A DNA stretch of 64,000 bases from Myoxocephalus aenaeus (lineage: Eukaryota > Chordata > Actinopteri > Perciformes > Cottidae). A model generated the notes under the pieces. The model had not been told where the DNA came from. It worked only from the letters and a program-made list of their open reading frames with translations, and ran no database searches. The DNA is taken from positions 912,001-976,000 of the forward strand of contig JBAMJR010000001.1 in NCBI GenBank assembly GCA_038501785.1. Reading direction: 5' to 3'. Of this stretch, positions 44,392 through 58,100 are shown one piece after another. Position numbers and translations under genes: made by a program. How positions within the stretch are numbered: position 1 is the stretch's first letter; every line of letters starts with the position of its first letter.

Positions 44392-46550
44392 ATGATATCA
44401 GATCAGGCAATAGGAGCAGAGCAGTAAATCAGACTGGAAAAGCAACACAATTAAAAAAAATTCTGGTCTAAAAAGATGTCCAGGCAGACTGTAAGTGAAC
44501 ATGTCCTTCAATAAAAACCACAAACCAAAGACGTGAGTTATAACATTTAAAATCCCAACACAGAGCTTCTTTGGTGGCATCAACAGTGTATGCAGAGTAG
44601 TTGCTGCAGTGGATGCCTTTAAGGATTTTCTTGCTGTATTTTTTTTTTATTAGTTAGTAAACACTGGAGAGTGCTATGAAATATAGGGGAGAGAGAGGGC
44701 GATAACATTCAAAAATGGCCTACAGCCCAGGATGTTGAATGCATATTAATACAAAATATTTAGCAGGCGTATGCAGGTCAGTCTGTGCAGCTCCTCGACG
44801 TGGGGATTTTACAAAGGAAATCTTTTTTTCAATTTATCTGTTTGTGCAGAATTAGATGAACAAATGCTTTGAATTTTGTTCATGAATACACTGCACTGAA
44901 TAGCTCTTTATACCCTGCTGTAATTAGACAGAGAAGAAAAATCTTTAAACTTTGAATCCCTGGAAGGGTTCAACTCTTTCAGGCATTTGCTGCCTACAAA
45001 GGGACCTTGCTGGTTGTTTAGATTTAGCCTTAAAGCCACACATAATGTGCAATGTGTAGAATTTAAGTGGTAGCAATGAAAAAGACTAAAGAATAATGAG
45101 CCGCCTCCTCTCCAGCACTGATCTCCATTATTAGCGCCAGGTTGATCATGCAGGGCTCCTAACGTGGCTGACATTGTCACTCTCCCTACAGTTGAGTATC
45201 TGAGTTTGGAAACAAACAGGGCAATATCCTACAATTTCTTTAAGAATTGTATGTGCAATTGTTTTGGAACAGCACTGCACAAGTTACAGAAAAGAAATGG
45301 AGGAAGAGAGAGCAACAGCATGGGTGCAGAAGGTTACAAGAAGTAACTACCACGTTTTGTTACATTTACAGTCAATGTACAGATCCTGTCTGCTTGATAT
45401 CTTCCATGTGCATACAGTACACAAAATTAAAAAGTCAGCAGGTTCTGGAGGCTTTGTTATGGTGTGAGATGCGTTCCTGGTCGGGTTTAAGAGCGCTGAA
45501 ACCCTGAGAAAGGATGAAAATGATGATTCAACATGATTCAATATTAACTATGGCTGGTCCTGGAACAGCTGCATTTTTCCATCTCCATTCACAGACCCTG
45601 GGTGGATATGAGACCGTTTGATGAGCAAGAAAATCATGTGACTTGTTTCCCACTCAGCAGATTCATATGTAAGATTGTGATGTGCCATGTGCTAAAAAAA
45701 AAAAAAAGGATGACAAATGTTTTGACAAAGTACAATGGATGCACGGGCAAATCTCACTTGAAAATTGACTTGAGTTGTACAATGAATGAGCAGCAATATA
45801 AAATAATACGTTCACAATCAATGTTTACATGGGGTGTCATCCGGGTGCATAAATGTGATTGTGTGACTGGAGGCCAATGCAATTGCCTTGAAGTTAAAAG
45901 CAATTCAGTGAAAATGACAGAGCCTGCAGGCAAGACACGGCACACTGGAAGATGACTGCGTATCAGGTGAATGCAGACGCTTTGTGTCACAGCATCACTT
46001 ACTGCCGTTCCAACAATGAAGCAGTTTCTCTATTCAGCTTATAGAGATAATGCAGAAGGAAGTCTTTGAGGGAAAACACTTTTTTTATGAATTGTTTAAC
46101 GCGTCTGTGTGTGTAATCTGTTGCAAAAGATGAGCATGGGAGGTGTCAGGTAAAGTTTGCCAGCTTGAAAGTGGGAAGAGGATCATAATGACTGAAACAT
46201 TAATTTTGGCTCACAGATCTATACAGCTGACATTTTGTAGAATTAAGTGCCGTAAACTCCAAGTCATTTCCGAAAATGTACACCCTGTGGAAATGTCAAT
46301 AAATTCAGTATAATTCATTTTAAGATAAAAAGGTCTCATCCATCACAAGTGACATTTTCAGTTATTGCACTAAGGTTTCATTTCCCGCTATCTCACACTG
46401 ACCCCCAATCAGTGTGGGTTTCTTTTTAGCTTTTACTTTACTTCTTGCGTGTTTTGATGCACTCCTGCAAAGCTATGGGGAGAGGAGAGGAGGTTTGGAT
46501 ATAACATCTGATCATACATTATTATACAATATATATATGTATATGTGTGT

Positions 46551-46773
46551 GCAATGGATCATAAAACTCTTATATCACAGATCGGATCAGCACAAATGAA
46601 AAAAAGGGGTAAAATATAACTTTTAGAGAACCCTGATCACATTTATTTTTTTAACGGCAATCATTGATGATCTATACTGTTGTTTGATTATAGCAGCTGG
46701 TCTAAAAGGTTCCAGACAAATCTTTTTTTCCAGCATCCCAAAAATCTTTTCAACCGCTCAACAATTCTAAATG
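46551..46773 (+). mobile_element. Dispersed repeat, copy A (partial)
   Basis: Homologous to the segment at 62704-62965. Shared blocks include GCAATGGATCATAA, ATCACAGATCGGATCAGCAC, TTGATTATAGCAGCTGGTCT and GCATCCCAAAAA/CCATCCCAAAAA. This copy lacks about 35 bp of the left part and the whole right end, so it is a truncated relative of the element at 62697-63121. Confidence 0.8.
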
Positions 46774-48122
46774 TTATCATGATAACGTTATGCATACTTG
46801 GTTCACCATTTTAATCCAGATTGAAATACCGTAACAATTATTGGATGGGTTGTCTGAAAATGTGTAGACATTCATGTTCCCCAGAGGATGAATCCTAATG
46901 GCTTTGACTTTACCATTATGCACTTGATGTTATCGTGGGGGAAAAAAGATTCATGGATGTATACAAAAAAGTTTGGCATTAATGCATCTACGGTACTGGC
47001 TTTACAGCATACATTTGTAATGTATTGCTATCAATACATCCATTATTACAGTGAGCAGGAAGTCGTCAGAACCGGTTATGCCATATCAGCTTGCAGAATG
47101 GTCGAGTTTACTGCTGTGGGTCCGATAAGCGTTCATTATGCCTATTGGAAAACTCTGGATTCTATTCGTGGATTTCAAAATGTTTAAGACCTAATGATTT
47201 AAATAAGGGCTATTACAATGTTGTACAGGAAAGTTGGTATACCTCCAAAAAAGTGTCTGCTTATTCAGACATCTCTTTCCCAATGTAAGTCCATGGGGAA
47301 AAGTCCTTTTGGGCCTAATGGCATCACGTGACCTGGAAGTTGTAATTCCACGGTTGGCCACTATGTCAAATTGGCTTCAAAGGCTGGCGCTCTTCCTCGG
47401 GGCTTGGTTTGGAACTGCTGCATCTAGACCTGCAGGTTCTCTCCGGCTCTGCAGGTTGAGGATATTGAGGGCACCTGACAATTGAGTCAACTTTTTCAAT
47501 TCAATCGCTTGTTAACCGTCACAGTGGCCGGTAGGTTGATTGAATTCACCCTCCACAGGGGCTAATTTCTAACCCCGTTGAAGGGAGCAATGGAGAATAT
47601 TATATTACCAGGAAGAAAGGGTGGGACACAGGGAACAAGTAGCAGTTACACATCGGTCTGTTGCTTCAGCATGACGGTGCCATGGATTGTTCAATACACA
47701 GGACTAATATTACTACTACAGGCTACTACTATTCTAGAGCTAGAGCATGGCTGGGAACATACTTTCAGTCAGAGCGTTTTTTCTTTTTTTTCAGTTTTTC
47801 TCAATGAGGAGAGGTTGTATGTGGCCTAGAAACAAAGCGCTGAACCCAGCTTTTTTCAAAGAGCACCGACTTTTTTGGGGCAGCCACGCCAATCGTTCTA
47901 GTTGGAAATCTCTGAACTTTCCAGTAAGGCACTGGTGTTGAGTCAGGCATAATATATTCAACTAATCAACCCCTCTGCTCTCTGTCAGCTACTAGAGGAT
48001 GAAGACCGGTTAACAAGGGGCATTTTGGTCATTTTTCAAATCACCTACTGGAAACACATAACATACAGACAGACTGACACCCTTCTGTTTTAGTTAGATG
48101 TCATAGATCGGCTGGCTAAATA

Positions 48123-49801
48123 GAATCAGAATCAGAATCAGAAACTGTTTATTGCCAGAAATGTTTTCACAAACGAGGAATTTTTCGAGGCGGAAGGTGC
48201 ATACATTGGACATGGGACGTTAGACGAGTCAAACAACAATCAACAATCAACGACAACAACAGTGCAATGGGTATTAATAAGTGTAAGATAAGATAAAGTG
48301 CTCAGACAACAGATACGTTAATGTGAGTGTACGTTAAAGTGACATGTGTGTTTAAGTTAAAGTGTATGTTAAAGTGACGAGTGTTTAAGTTAAAAGTGTA
48401 TGTTAAGTGGCATGAGTGTTTAAATATGAAGTGTGCAGAGGAGTGACCGGTAAGGAGAAAGAAAGAAGAGAAAAATAAAATGAAAATAAGAATAAAAATA
48501 AAAATTAAAAAAATAGTCCTGGGGGTGACAGAGTCAGTCAGTGGGGGACCCGAGCCCTGTTGATGAGCCCGACTGCCGACGGGAAGAAACTGTTTGTGTG
48601 GCGTGAGGTGTTAGTCCTGATGGACCTCAGCCTCCTGCCAGAGGGGAGGGACTCGAACAGGATATGTCCAGGGTGAGAGGGGTCAGCTGCAATCTTCCTA
48701 GGTCGCCTCAGAGTCCTGGAGGCGAACAAGTCCTAGAGGGATGGCAGATTGCAGCCAATCACCCTCTCAGCAGAGCGGATGATGCGCCGCAGCCTGGCCT
48801 TGTCCTTGGCAGTGGCTGCGGTGTGCCAGACGGTGATGGAGGAGCAGAGGATGGACTCAACGATGGCAGTGTAGAAGTGCACCATAATTTTCTTCGGCAG
48901 GTTGAATTTCTTCAGCTGCCTCAGGAAGAACATCCTCTGCTGGGCCTTCTTGGTGATGGAGCTGATGTTCAGCTCCCACTTGAGGTCCTGGGAAATGATG
49001 GAGCCCAGGAAGCGGAAGGACTCCACAGCGTCGATGGGGGAGTCACACAGGATGAGAGGGGCGGGTGGGGCTGCGTTCTTTCTGAAGTCCACAACCATCT
49101 CCACTGTCTTCAGAGCGTTGAGCTCCAGGTTGTTCTGGCTGCACCAGGTCTCCAGGTGGTCAGTCTCCCACCTGTAGGCGGACTCGTCCCCACCAGAGAT
49201 GAGTCCAATGAGGGTGGTGTCATCCGTGAACTTCAGGAGTTTGACGGACTGGTGACTGGAGGTGCAGCTGTTAGTGTACAGCGAGAAGAGCAGAGGGGAA
49301 AGAACGCATCCTTGGGGGGAACCGGTGCTGGTGGACCGAGAGCCTGAGACGTGTTTCCCCAGCTTCACGTGCTGCTTCCTGTCAGTCAGGAAGTCTGTGA
49401 TCCACCTGCAGGTGGAGTCGGGCACGTGCAGCTGGGAGAGCTTGTACTGCAGCAGAGACAGGATGATGGTGTTGAAAGCAGAGCTGAAGTCCACAAACAG
49501 GATCCTGGCGTAGGTCTCTGAGTCCAGATGCTGGAGGATGTAGTGGAGGGCCATGTTGACAGCATCGTCTACAGACCTGTTGGCCCTGTAGGCGAACTGC
49601 AGGGGGTCCAGGAGTGGGTCAGTCAGGGTTTTGAGGTGTGACAAGACCAGGCGCTCAACAGACTTCATGACCACAGAGGTCAGGGCGACGGGCCTGTAGT
49701 CATTGAGTCCTGTGATCCTGGGTTTCTTGGGGACGGGGATGATGGTGGAGGCCTTGAAGCAGGCTGGCACGTGGCATGTCTCCAGGGAGGTGTTGAAGAG
49801 T
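48123..49801 (-). mobile_element. 5'-truncated L2/Rex1-type LINE retrotransposon
   Basis: A minus-strand copy of about 1.7 kb holding the end of a reverse-transcriptase ORF, the conserved region after it and a 3' tail. The tail on the minus strand reads GGCAATAAACAGTTTC and then TTCTGATTC-type repeats, as in L2/Rex1 LINEs. The left half of the element is missing: homology stops at about 49801, within the RT region. No target duplication is clear. It sits in the zdhhc8-arvcf spacer. Confidence 0.85.
48538..49801 (-). pseudogene. LINE reverse transcriptase fragment, interrupted by a stop codon
   Basis: The frame runs from the truncation point near 49801 to a TAG at 48733-48735, then stays open in the same frame to 48538. 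Motifs in order: PACFKASTIIPVPKK, NDYRPVALTSVVMKSVERLV, FVDFSSAFNT (first catalytic Asp), TGSPQGCVLSPLLFSLYTN, KFTDDTTLIGL (catalytic Asp pair), FLGSIISQDLKW. After the stop come SRTLRRPRKIAADPSHPGH and NSFFPSAVGLIN, the usual region after the RT in L2/Rex1-type elements. The stop replaces a position usually occupied by an amino acid, so the copy is dead, although the catalytic residues are intact. Confidence 0.85.
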
Positions 49802-51602
49802 AAAATGATTTTTACTAGTGATGGAGATGCTTGTGATATTGTTGTTTCTACATGTTATGAAAGAGTTTATAAAGGTAAGGTAAAACTATAGGAAATTATT
49901 GTCAAAGGCTGTTCTAAATATACATATATTTATTTATTTATATTTATTTATGTCTGCTTTGTCTTTGTTCATGTTCCCCTTTCTGTTGGATATTCACTTT
50001 TCCAAATTTAATTTGGTGGAAAAAAAGGGAATATCAAGCGGTTGAAAAAAACCTAGTATGATGAAAATGCTCTGGTGTCTGTCAGTGACCCAAAACCATT
50101 AAGACACTTAATGCCTGTATTTTCCATTTAATGGAACTTGGAGTGTGGAGATGACACAGTGGGAGAGTGGTGAGCAGCAGCAGTAATTTTTGGAACAAAT
50201 GGATCCGTGTTTGCATGTCAGTAAATCTTTCTAACGTGAAAACATGCCGTTTCACAGACGTTGCTTTGCTTTCACTATGCTCTTCACGTTAATGATTCAA
50301 TAATTAATCACGGAATCAAGGAATTCAAGGTTCCTTTTAAGTGTTTCTTCACCGGTTTCTGTTGCTACCGTACTGATGTGTATTCTGAATTATACTATCA
50401 AGGAGGTATCCTGAATTGAACAATATCAGCAACAAGGGATTACATCAAATGAAAATGAGAAAAGGCTGACTGAGCCAACAGGTTTAATGAAACAGACATT
50501 GATGTTAGCTTAAAAAAACTGCAGTCTATTCGGAAAGTTTAGACAAACCAAGATGAAAAAAATACTGCAGAGGCCAATGAGGATTTCTCAATGCGCCAGG
50601 ATCGATGACATTGAGTGGTGCTCTAAAATCTATATCAAGACAGTTGATAGGGAGCACTGGTCTGGAGATGATAGCAGATCCTTTCTTTTAAACTTGGATT
50701 ATTCGCTCCTTCTCTGTGAAAGTGGTCTGATCACAAATTGGAAGAAGTCCTGGACTGTTGTGTTTTTTAGCAAGGACGTCAATCATGATCTTTTAGTCAA
50801 GTGGAGCAGTGGATTTTGTCTCAGTTCATATTATTATTCCAGACAAATTCAAACACAAATACAATTATGTAATACCTGCCATAGCGAATAAGAACCAGGA
50901 GCTCCAAAAAACAACCACAATGACTGATTCAAAATTCTATGGTGACGACTTCCAAAAAAACAAACAGGTGGAGCACTCGCCCATCAAGTCCTTGTTTACA
51001 TGAATCCTTCTTTAGTTTGATTTCTATGCTCGCTCCGTGCAACAATGCTGTGAGGAGGTGCTGGAAGAAGATTCGTGGGCAGACAGTGATGGGTGGTGAA
51101 AAGGGTCTTTATTTGTTTGGTACAGTTTGCAGAACAAAGCTGCTTCTGTATGGAGTGTGTCTCTGTCTGGTGCTGCATACACTGTTCATGCACCATCCCT
51201 CGCCCTTTATTATGCTGCACATGGGTGACATAGGACTGGACTATGCTCCAGCTGCATCTACTTGTGAGCCCACAGGGAATGATGTGTGCATCGTGTGTAC
51301 TCTTGCCTGCGCACCAAGGCTGCTGGAAAATATGGGTAGAGCACATGATTGCAGGGCTCTGCACTTACCTAAGCTATTCACAGGCTCAGCATCACACAGT
51401 TGATTCAGCACCTTGCTAATAGCGCACACATTAACTGCAGCACAGATCAGAGGAGGAGTGCAGTAATGAAAGAGAGCCCGGCATGTATTACATCTGTGTG
51501 TGTGTTTGTGTGTCTGTGTGTGTGAACGTGTTGAGCAAATGTGTGCATGGTGCGTCTAGTGTGTGTTTGTTAGAGAAAGAGAAATAGCGGGAGAGAGGGA
51601 GG

Positions 51603-51605
<3 letters not shown>

Positions 51606-51646
<41 letters not shown>

Positions 51647-51653
51647 GGGAGAG
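51606..51653. repeat. (GA)n microsatellite
   Basis: About 48 bp of GA dinucleotides with two GGGA interruptions, about 165 bases upstream of the arvcf ATG. It may lie in the 5' UTR or core promoter. Confidence 0.95.
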
Positions 51654-51817
51654 CGGACGTGTGTTGGAGAGAGCTGGGTGGAAGGATGTCTGCTCATGTT
51701 TGAACTGCCTCCAATGCTCAAAGGGAGAGTCAAGGCACAAATTCAGCAGAGAAACAGACGTCTCACGTGGGGACACATCTTGCTCATCATTTGTGGGGAA
51801 GCAGAGAAGATTTGGCA

Positions 51818-52065
51818 ATGCCTGCCGAAGTGAAAGAGGTAAGTGTGTGGTGGAATGGCTCTATTTGCTCTGTACCCTCCCTCTTTTTTTTTTGCCTATC
51901 AGTTTTTTTTTTTCTTCCTGCAGAAAACTGTAGCCCTCCACAGCTTTGCATTCTGCCTCTGTCATGATGATTGAAAGACGCATGAACCGCTTGATCTCCT
52001 TGCTTCTCACTGCTGTTCGGTGCAGTCTCCTTGTGGGCATGGGGACATGATGCTAACATCTTCAT

Positions 52066-52146
<81 letters not shown>

Positions 52147-55100
52147 ACGCGCATGTCCGTGCATGTGTGCAAATGCATAGGCAAGCTTATAAGGGGGATA
52201 ATGTTTGATTGCATCATGAGGGGAGGTTGTTCCCCCAGGGGGGAATGCTGCACACACTCTGGTAAGTGTATTGCCATGATGTATCAGAGAGACATTAAAT
52301 CTGACCATGCAGCATTTAACTATTTGAGGATCAGAGGAGGGAAAAGAGGCTCCAAATAGAAACTTTAAGAATGAATAGCATTCCTTTTTTCGGGGTATGT
52401 CAATTTCAATCAGTATTTTCTTTAAATAGACCAGCCTGGTTGAATTACAACTAAACAAGATGCATTGCTTAATGGACACGTCTGAATGAAGAGGAATGTG
52501 TTTAATGCCTGGGTCATTTCAGTGTCATTTTGATTCACAATGTACAGTGACACATTCTGTAGACTTATAGCGACCAATATGCGCATCACTGATTCAACAA
52601 ATAGTGGAGGGCAGATGAGTTGTGGCAAAGTTGTGCCTAATCTCTTCTGACATCAGTGGGCTGATGTCATGTTTTATTATCCAATGGAAGCATTACTCGT
52701 TCAATCCCACAGTTTGATAAAGACAAACTGCCTGTTAAAGCTGATTTATTCTGAGTTTGATCACTACAGAATGACTGGCCCTACTGATTCAATTGCAACC
52801 CAGAGTGCCCATTTTTAAATCATCTTTGCTTTCTGAAATGGATTTATGACAAATTTGAATCATGCTTGTGCCTGTTGTGCCCTTGAGCTGGTCACCAACA
52901 TTTGAACTCACTCAGCATTAGATCAGACTCTGTGTCTCCCAAAATAATACCCTGGCTGCAGCTGGCCTCAATACTGAGAGTTGATGGGAACAAGATGCTA
53001 ATCATGCCATTCTGTCTCCTGCATCGCTGCACCTTACATCTACATACCATTCTTTGATTTTCTTTTTATGCTAAAGTCAGATTCAGAATCTTCATCTCGA
53101 CCTATTTGGCTCTGAGAGCACACTTAGTGATGGTGCAGTGAGTTATTTAAATGAGCCTTGACTCACAGCGGCCTGGCCTTCCCTGGAGCTTGAATCAGAC
53201 GGGGACAGCACACAGGCCCCTGTCCGTCCTATTGTCGTCCTCCAAATCCTTAATCAAGCTATATGGAGACAACAGAAGAACCCCGTGTGTCTTTTGGCCT
53301 AGCGTTCATTTAATGCTGCCTAACAAAATCCAATCAACCTTCCCAGGGTTGTTTAAGCCAGGATCATGTCCCTGCTGCCAATTTCTCCCGTGTGACCCTT
53401 TCATCTCCTCGTCCCTCTGACACATTTTGCACATGGATATGAGGGGCCCTTGTGTTTTAAAAAAAAAGATCAAGCCCTCTCCCTCCACATCCAGTCAGCT
53501 GTGCACTGCAGCCTGATTTAACGCAGTGAAGTTGAGTTTCTCAGCACTTGTTCGGTTTAATGTCGCAGCCCCAGAAAGAAGAGTTTTGGGAAATTTAACT
53601 GCTTTTTCTTTTCTTTCTTTCTTTTTTTTTTATCTCAGTGCATGTTCAGGATATTTTGTCCAGTGCTATTTTCTGGAAATGAAAATTGATTTAGTGTGGA
53701 TAAGCAATTCAAATAGTGAAAAGGGTTGTAAATGATGCGGTTGAATTGATTGTCTCTACTATAAAGTCTTTTAATTATAAACTGTTTTGATGGGCCATTT
53801 GCATTATTGTTAGTGCTAGATTTCAGAGATATTCAGCTGGTGCCATCGGAAGGCCCTCAAGACGGAAAAGATGTTCATCAGATAATCGTATATTAATTGA
53901 GATCAATTGTGCAGCGAAGCACATTTTTATGGACACACAAAATGAGTGTGAAGTTTGTTAGAAAATCAGCATATAATGTGTTCATAGTCAAATACTGCCT
54001 CCAGTTCTGTCTCAGTCCAAGATGCTGAATAATGTATCCACTCTGGTTGATGAAACCCATTTTATTGAAAAGAAAAAGAGAATTTAAGTTATTCTTGAAA
54101 TAAACAAGAGTAAATTACAGAACAATCCACATGTTCTACCAGAGCAGCAGCTGGGTTATTGATTCAAGCGTCGGTGGTGGTAAATCAAATCTCACAACAA
54201 ATAACTTCAAAGACAATAATTTCCAGTCCCATCATTCTGTAGGCTATTTCATCAAGGGGGCACTTTTTATACACACTTTCACGGGGAACGTCAACATCTG
54301 TTTAGAGGGATTTAAGCATAAAAATGGATATTGAAATGGGTATTTGGACATGTTGGCCATGTTTTACCCCATCCTGGTTTATGACCAAACACTGTCTGTG
54401 CCCACTGTTGTGATTTTTTCTTTTGTTACACAGTGGTCTGATCTGCAAAAGCCACCCGGCCTGTCGGTATTTGTACTTATCAACAGAAGTAAATCACTCC
54501 CTAAAATTAACTTAACTAACTTTATCCTTTTAAAATCGGCCAGTGGTGCATTAAAACAGCAATGAAGCTTGTAAGTTTTAATTAACAAACCAAACACACA
54601 TGCATTCAACAAATAATTATTTATCATTCTGTCTGCTAATAACATAATTATAAGCAATCATTACCTGATAGAGATAAGCTAACTGATTCATTATTCATCC
54701 TAGTCTGCCCTACAAGGATATGACACTGGAGAATCCCCCAGAGCCATTTCATTAAAGAAGGGATAAATGTAATCTCTCATCCTTTATTATATCCGTCTAG
54801 ATCTTTTTTTGTTGTCTAAACATGATCCCTGGCTCTGCACCAGCATGAGTATTATTGTCCTATGGACCGCTCAATTAGATTATAGTTCATCAAATTGCTT
54901 GAACACAGAACAAATGTCTGATTATTCAGACATAGTCCAATTTGAAGAGTGTGCATATTGGCATTTCTCAGTTTGAATTCAACAGATCATATTTCAAATT
55001 ATACAAATTATATGGTAATGGAGAATAAATTAGTTTTACTGTCAAGGCTGACTTGGCTCACAACTCTTCGTCAGATGCAGCTCCCTTATGACATGAAGAC

Positions 55101-58100
55101 AACTTTAATAGCATTGTGTGCTGTCATGGTCTACCCTGTTATCTTTTCCCCGTTGTGTACATTATACACACAAATAATGCTGATCAGCCGAGGTGTCTGT
55201 TCTGTCTGTGTGCTGCAGGAGCAGAGTTCGGAGGGGCCTCCTCAACTATCTTTGTCTCAGGAGGCGAAAGAGGCGACTCTGGACAACCCAACTGCCAATG
55301 ACGAGCTGGACACGCCCACCTCCATTGCCTCCGTGATGACCACGACCAATGAAAGCTCGACAGAGACTGACACACCGCAGCAGACGGACACTGAGGTTTT
55401 TTTTTTTTTGGTATTTAAAAAAAAAATCATTTAGACTTATTTATTTTGGGAATGATTTATTTAGTTATACTTGAATTGTCAGCCTATAAGAGCCATTCCT
55501 CACTTCTGTGACACATCAAATAAAGCATCCTAAAGGAACAATAATTTTTACCTGAGGAATGAGTCTGATCTCAGACGAGCTATAACACTGAGTTTTTAGT
55601 TACATTGAAAGATAAATAATATTATACTATAAAACAATCATGCACTCATTTGTTCTACTTTATTGAGTTGGTACATATTTGCATTCTTTTGCGCTTCAAA
55701 TAATTTTGCTCACACTGCCCTCAGTGTTAAAACCAAATTCAGTCAACTAAATCAGACAATCAGATTTCCTGCAGTTTACCATGCTTCTAAAGTCCAATCT
55801 AAACTCATCTTCAACCAGAGAAATTAATTATTGTTTGGCAGGAAAGAAGAATTCATCATTCGGTGCCTCAAAAAGCCAGCGAAAGCGCTGAAATAATGAT
55901 GATTGATCATCGCTATGAGAAATGAGCTGGAGGAGGGGTGGGAGCTCTACAGTATAAATAATAAAACCTGTAGGTAACAGAAACATGTTTGGTCTATTCC
56001 AAGTAAATTAACACCAACTAGTTCCTGTTCTGACTGTAAACACAACAAATTGGTTGGGAAATGGGATTTTAAAGACTGACAGAAGTTCTTTTGATAATAG
56101 TTGTGGTGCATCAATCCTTGTAGGAGTCCAAGGCCGTGGAACAAGAGGGTGAACAAGCCACCTGCGAGACCCGAGAATCCTCAGAGACGCAGCAGGAGGA
56201 CTTCCAGACATCAGACACACCTGATCTCACAATGACTCCAGAGGCTCAAGATCACGCTCCTATTGAGCAACCGATTCCTGGAGCGATCATTGAACCTATT
56301 GAGTCTGTTACACCGACCACACCGACCAGCAGCACCACCACGGCACCCTCTCAACCTCCGGTGGTGCAGCAGTCCGAGGAGTCTCAGCCAGTGAACCCAG
56401 ACAGGCAGAGCAGAGTGTACACCCTACCTGACAGCTACAGAGGCATCGGGAATGACGGATGTCCAGCGTATGGAAGCCTGTCCCGCGCCACGATGCATGG
56501 CTACTGGCCCGCCAAGAGCTTCCAGCCTGGGGCTCACTACACCTTACCCTTCCTCAGAGACAGCTACGCTCCGGCAGGCCATGGCAGCCCCAAGACAGAG
56601 GAGGAGGGCCAAAGCGAACGGGGAGAAAACCCCCTGGACATGAAGACTGACCACCCATCTGCCGTTTACCCAACACTGGGGGGAATCCACCAGTTCAGGC
56701 CGATCACCACCATGGAGCTCCTCAGGGAGCCCTCAAGAACCAGGTGAGAGGATGGTACATTGGATCAAACTTGATTGATCCCTCAGGGGAGACTGTGGAA
56801 ACGGGTTTCAAGTGTGTTTGTATTTTCCATGGAACCTAGATGTTGGCCCAAACAACAGTCCCTTCATGTATTTAGCCACGTTGAAAAGGCCATGTGAGAA
56901 TACTCTTTGTCACTAATGTACACTGAAAACCTCTCTGTTTATTTGAGGTCAATCACAATCTTTAAACAAACCCATTAAACATGTTTTGGTCAGAAAGCAG
57001 GCAAAGGATACTGATAATGACATCCCCTTTAACAAAGGATACAAAACAACCACTTCTAAACACAAGCTAATTCACTTTTGACATTTATTGCATCAACAAT
57101 GTACAACAGTTTTTATAACAGGAACACATTGTGACAACCAATACCATAAGTAAAGTAAATGTGACCAAATGCCTTGACACCAAACCAATTTGCCTCTATA
57201 GTTTACCTATCTACAGTTAGGATTCAAGTGAGTTATATTCCATACAAAATAACCTATTAATGTCAATAATATGATATAAAGCTTTGAATACAAATATGTA
57301 TAATATTTGAAAAACTAAAATGCATGTGTTGTGCCAAGTTTGCCTAATAATCCAACTGAAGTGCCATTTTTTTAAAGTCAAAGAAGTGGACAGATTCAGA
57401 GGTTTTGCATGAATGAACCCACACAAAATTATAAGTAAAGCGAAAGAGAGAGAGAGAGTGTATGTGTGTAATGCTGTATACTGACACAGTACAGCATCAG
57501 TAGTAACAATGCCCAAATCAACACTCCACCATTTGATCAGAGGCCCTTCTGTGAAAATTGTATATCAAACTTTGTAGCTGCAGAGACACCCGGTAGTGGC
57601 CTCTATCTTGGTCCTGTGAGTCCGCCTGGACAATAGAAAGACATATGGACAGCAGTTAAGTAGCAGCTGGTATCAATCAGGAATGGCAGCCTGCTGCAAA
57701 GTCAATCAATAAAGAGGTTTCACCTGTTATTGCCTGCCAGAAGCTTTTCCTTATCCCATATAAAGTGACAGAACTGTTAACAAAAGATACAAGCAACTAT
57801 TTTTTGCTGTTAAATCTGTGAGACTATTAAACCCATTTCTCTCAAACTGTTAAATATACAGTAAAATGAATAGTTTGACATTTGGCGAAATATGCTCGTT
57901 CACTTTCTTGCTGATAATTAGATGAGAAGATCAATACCACTCTCATATTTGTCTGATAAATACAAGTGTTCAATTAGGAGATGGTTAGCTTGACTTGAGG
58001 GAAACAACAGACTCTGTCCAATTGTACCAAACTCCGCCTGGAGACTCCAGGTAGTATCTGTCCTGCCAAGAAAAAGAGCAGCACATAACCCCCATAATAA

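Larger units (their letters stand above)
39939..51817. other. Spacer between zdhhc8 and arvcf (11.9 kb)
   Basis: It starts with the zdhhc8 3' UTR (polyadenylation signal at 40331). It also holds a dispersed repeat copy (46551-46773), a 5'-truncated LINE (48123-49801), (GT)n (44303-44389), (GA)n (51606-51653) and, near the right edge, the presumed arvcf promoter and 5' UTR. No further gene or RNA is recognised. Open frames here of 60-150 codons have no family resemblance apart from the LINE. Confidence 0.7.

Noticed and set aside
44197..44471. Open frames of alternating Cys and Val
   Set aside because: They are readings of the (GT)n microsatellite and end soon after it. The same holds for the frames at 52020-52359 and the Thr-His frame on the minus strand at 51787-52479.
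47240..47480. Possible SINE in the zdhhc8-arvcf spacer (segment with CATCACGTGACCTGGAAGTT)
   Set aside because: It feels repeat-like but I found neither polymerase III boxes nor a tail, so I do not call it.
48664..49347. 227-codon plus-strand frame
   Set aside because: It is antisense to the LINE reverse transcriptase, which explains the openness; it has no motifs of its own.
48181..49801. Target-site duplication around the LINE (TAAAT/TAAAAT near both ends)
   Set aside because: The match is too short and too AT-rich to distinguish from chance.
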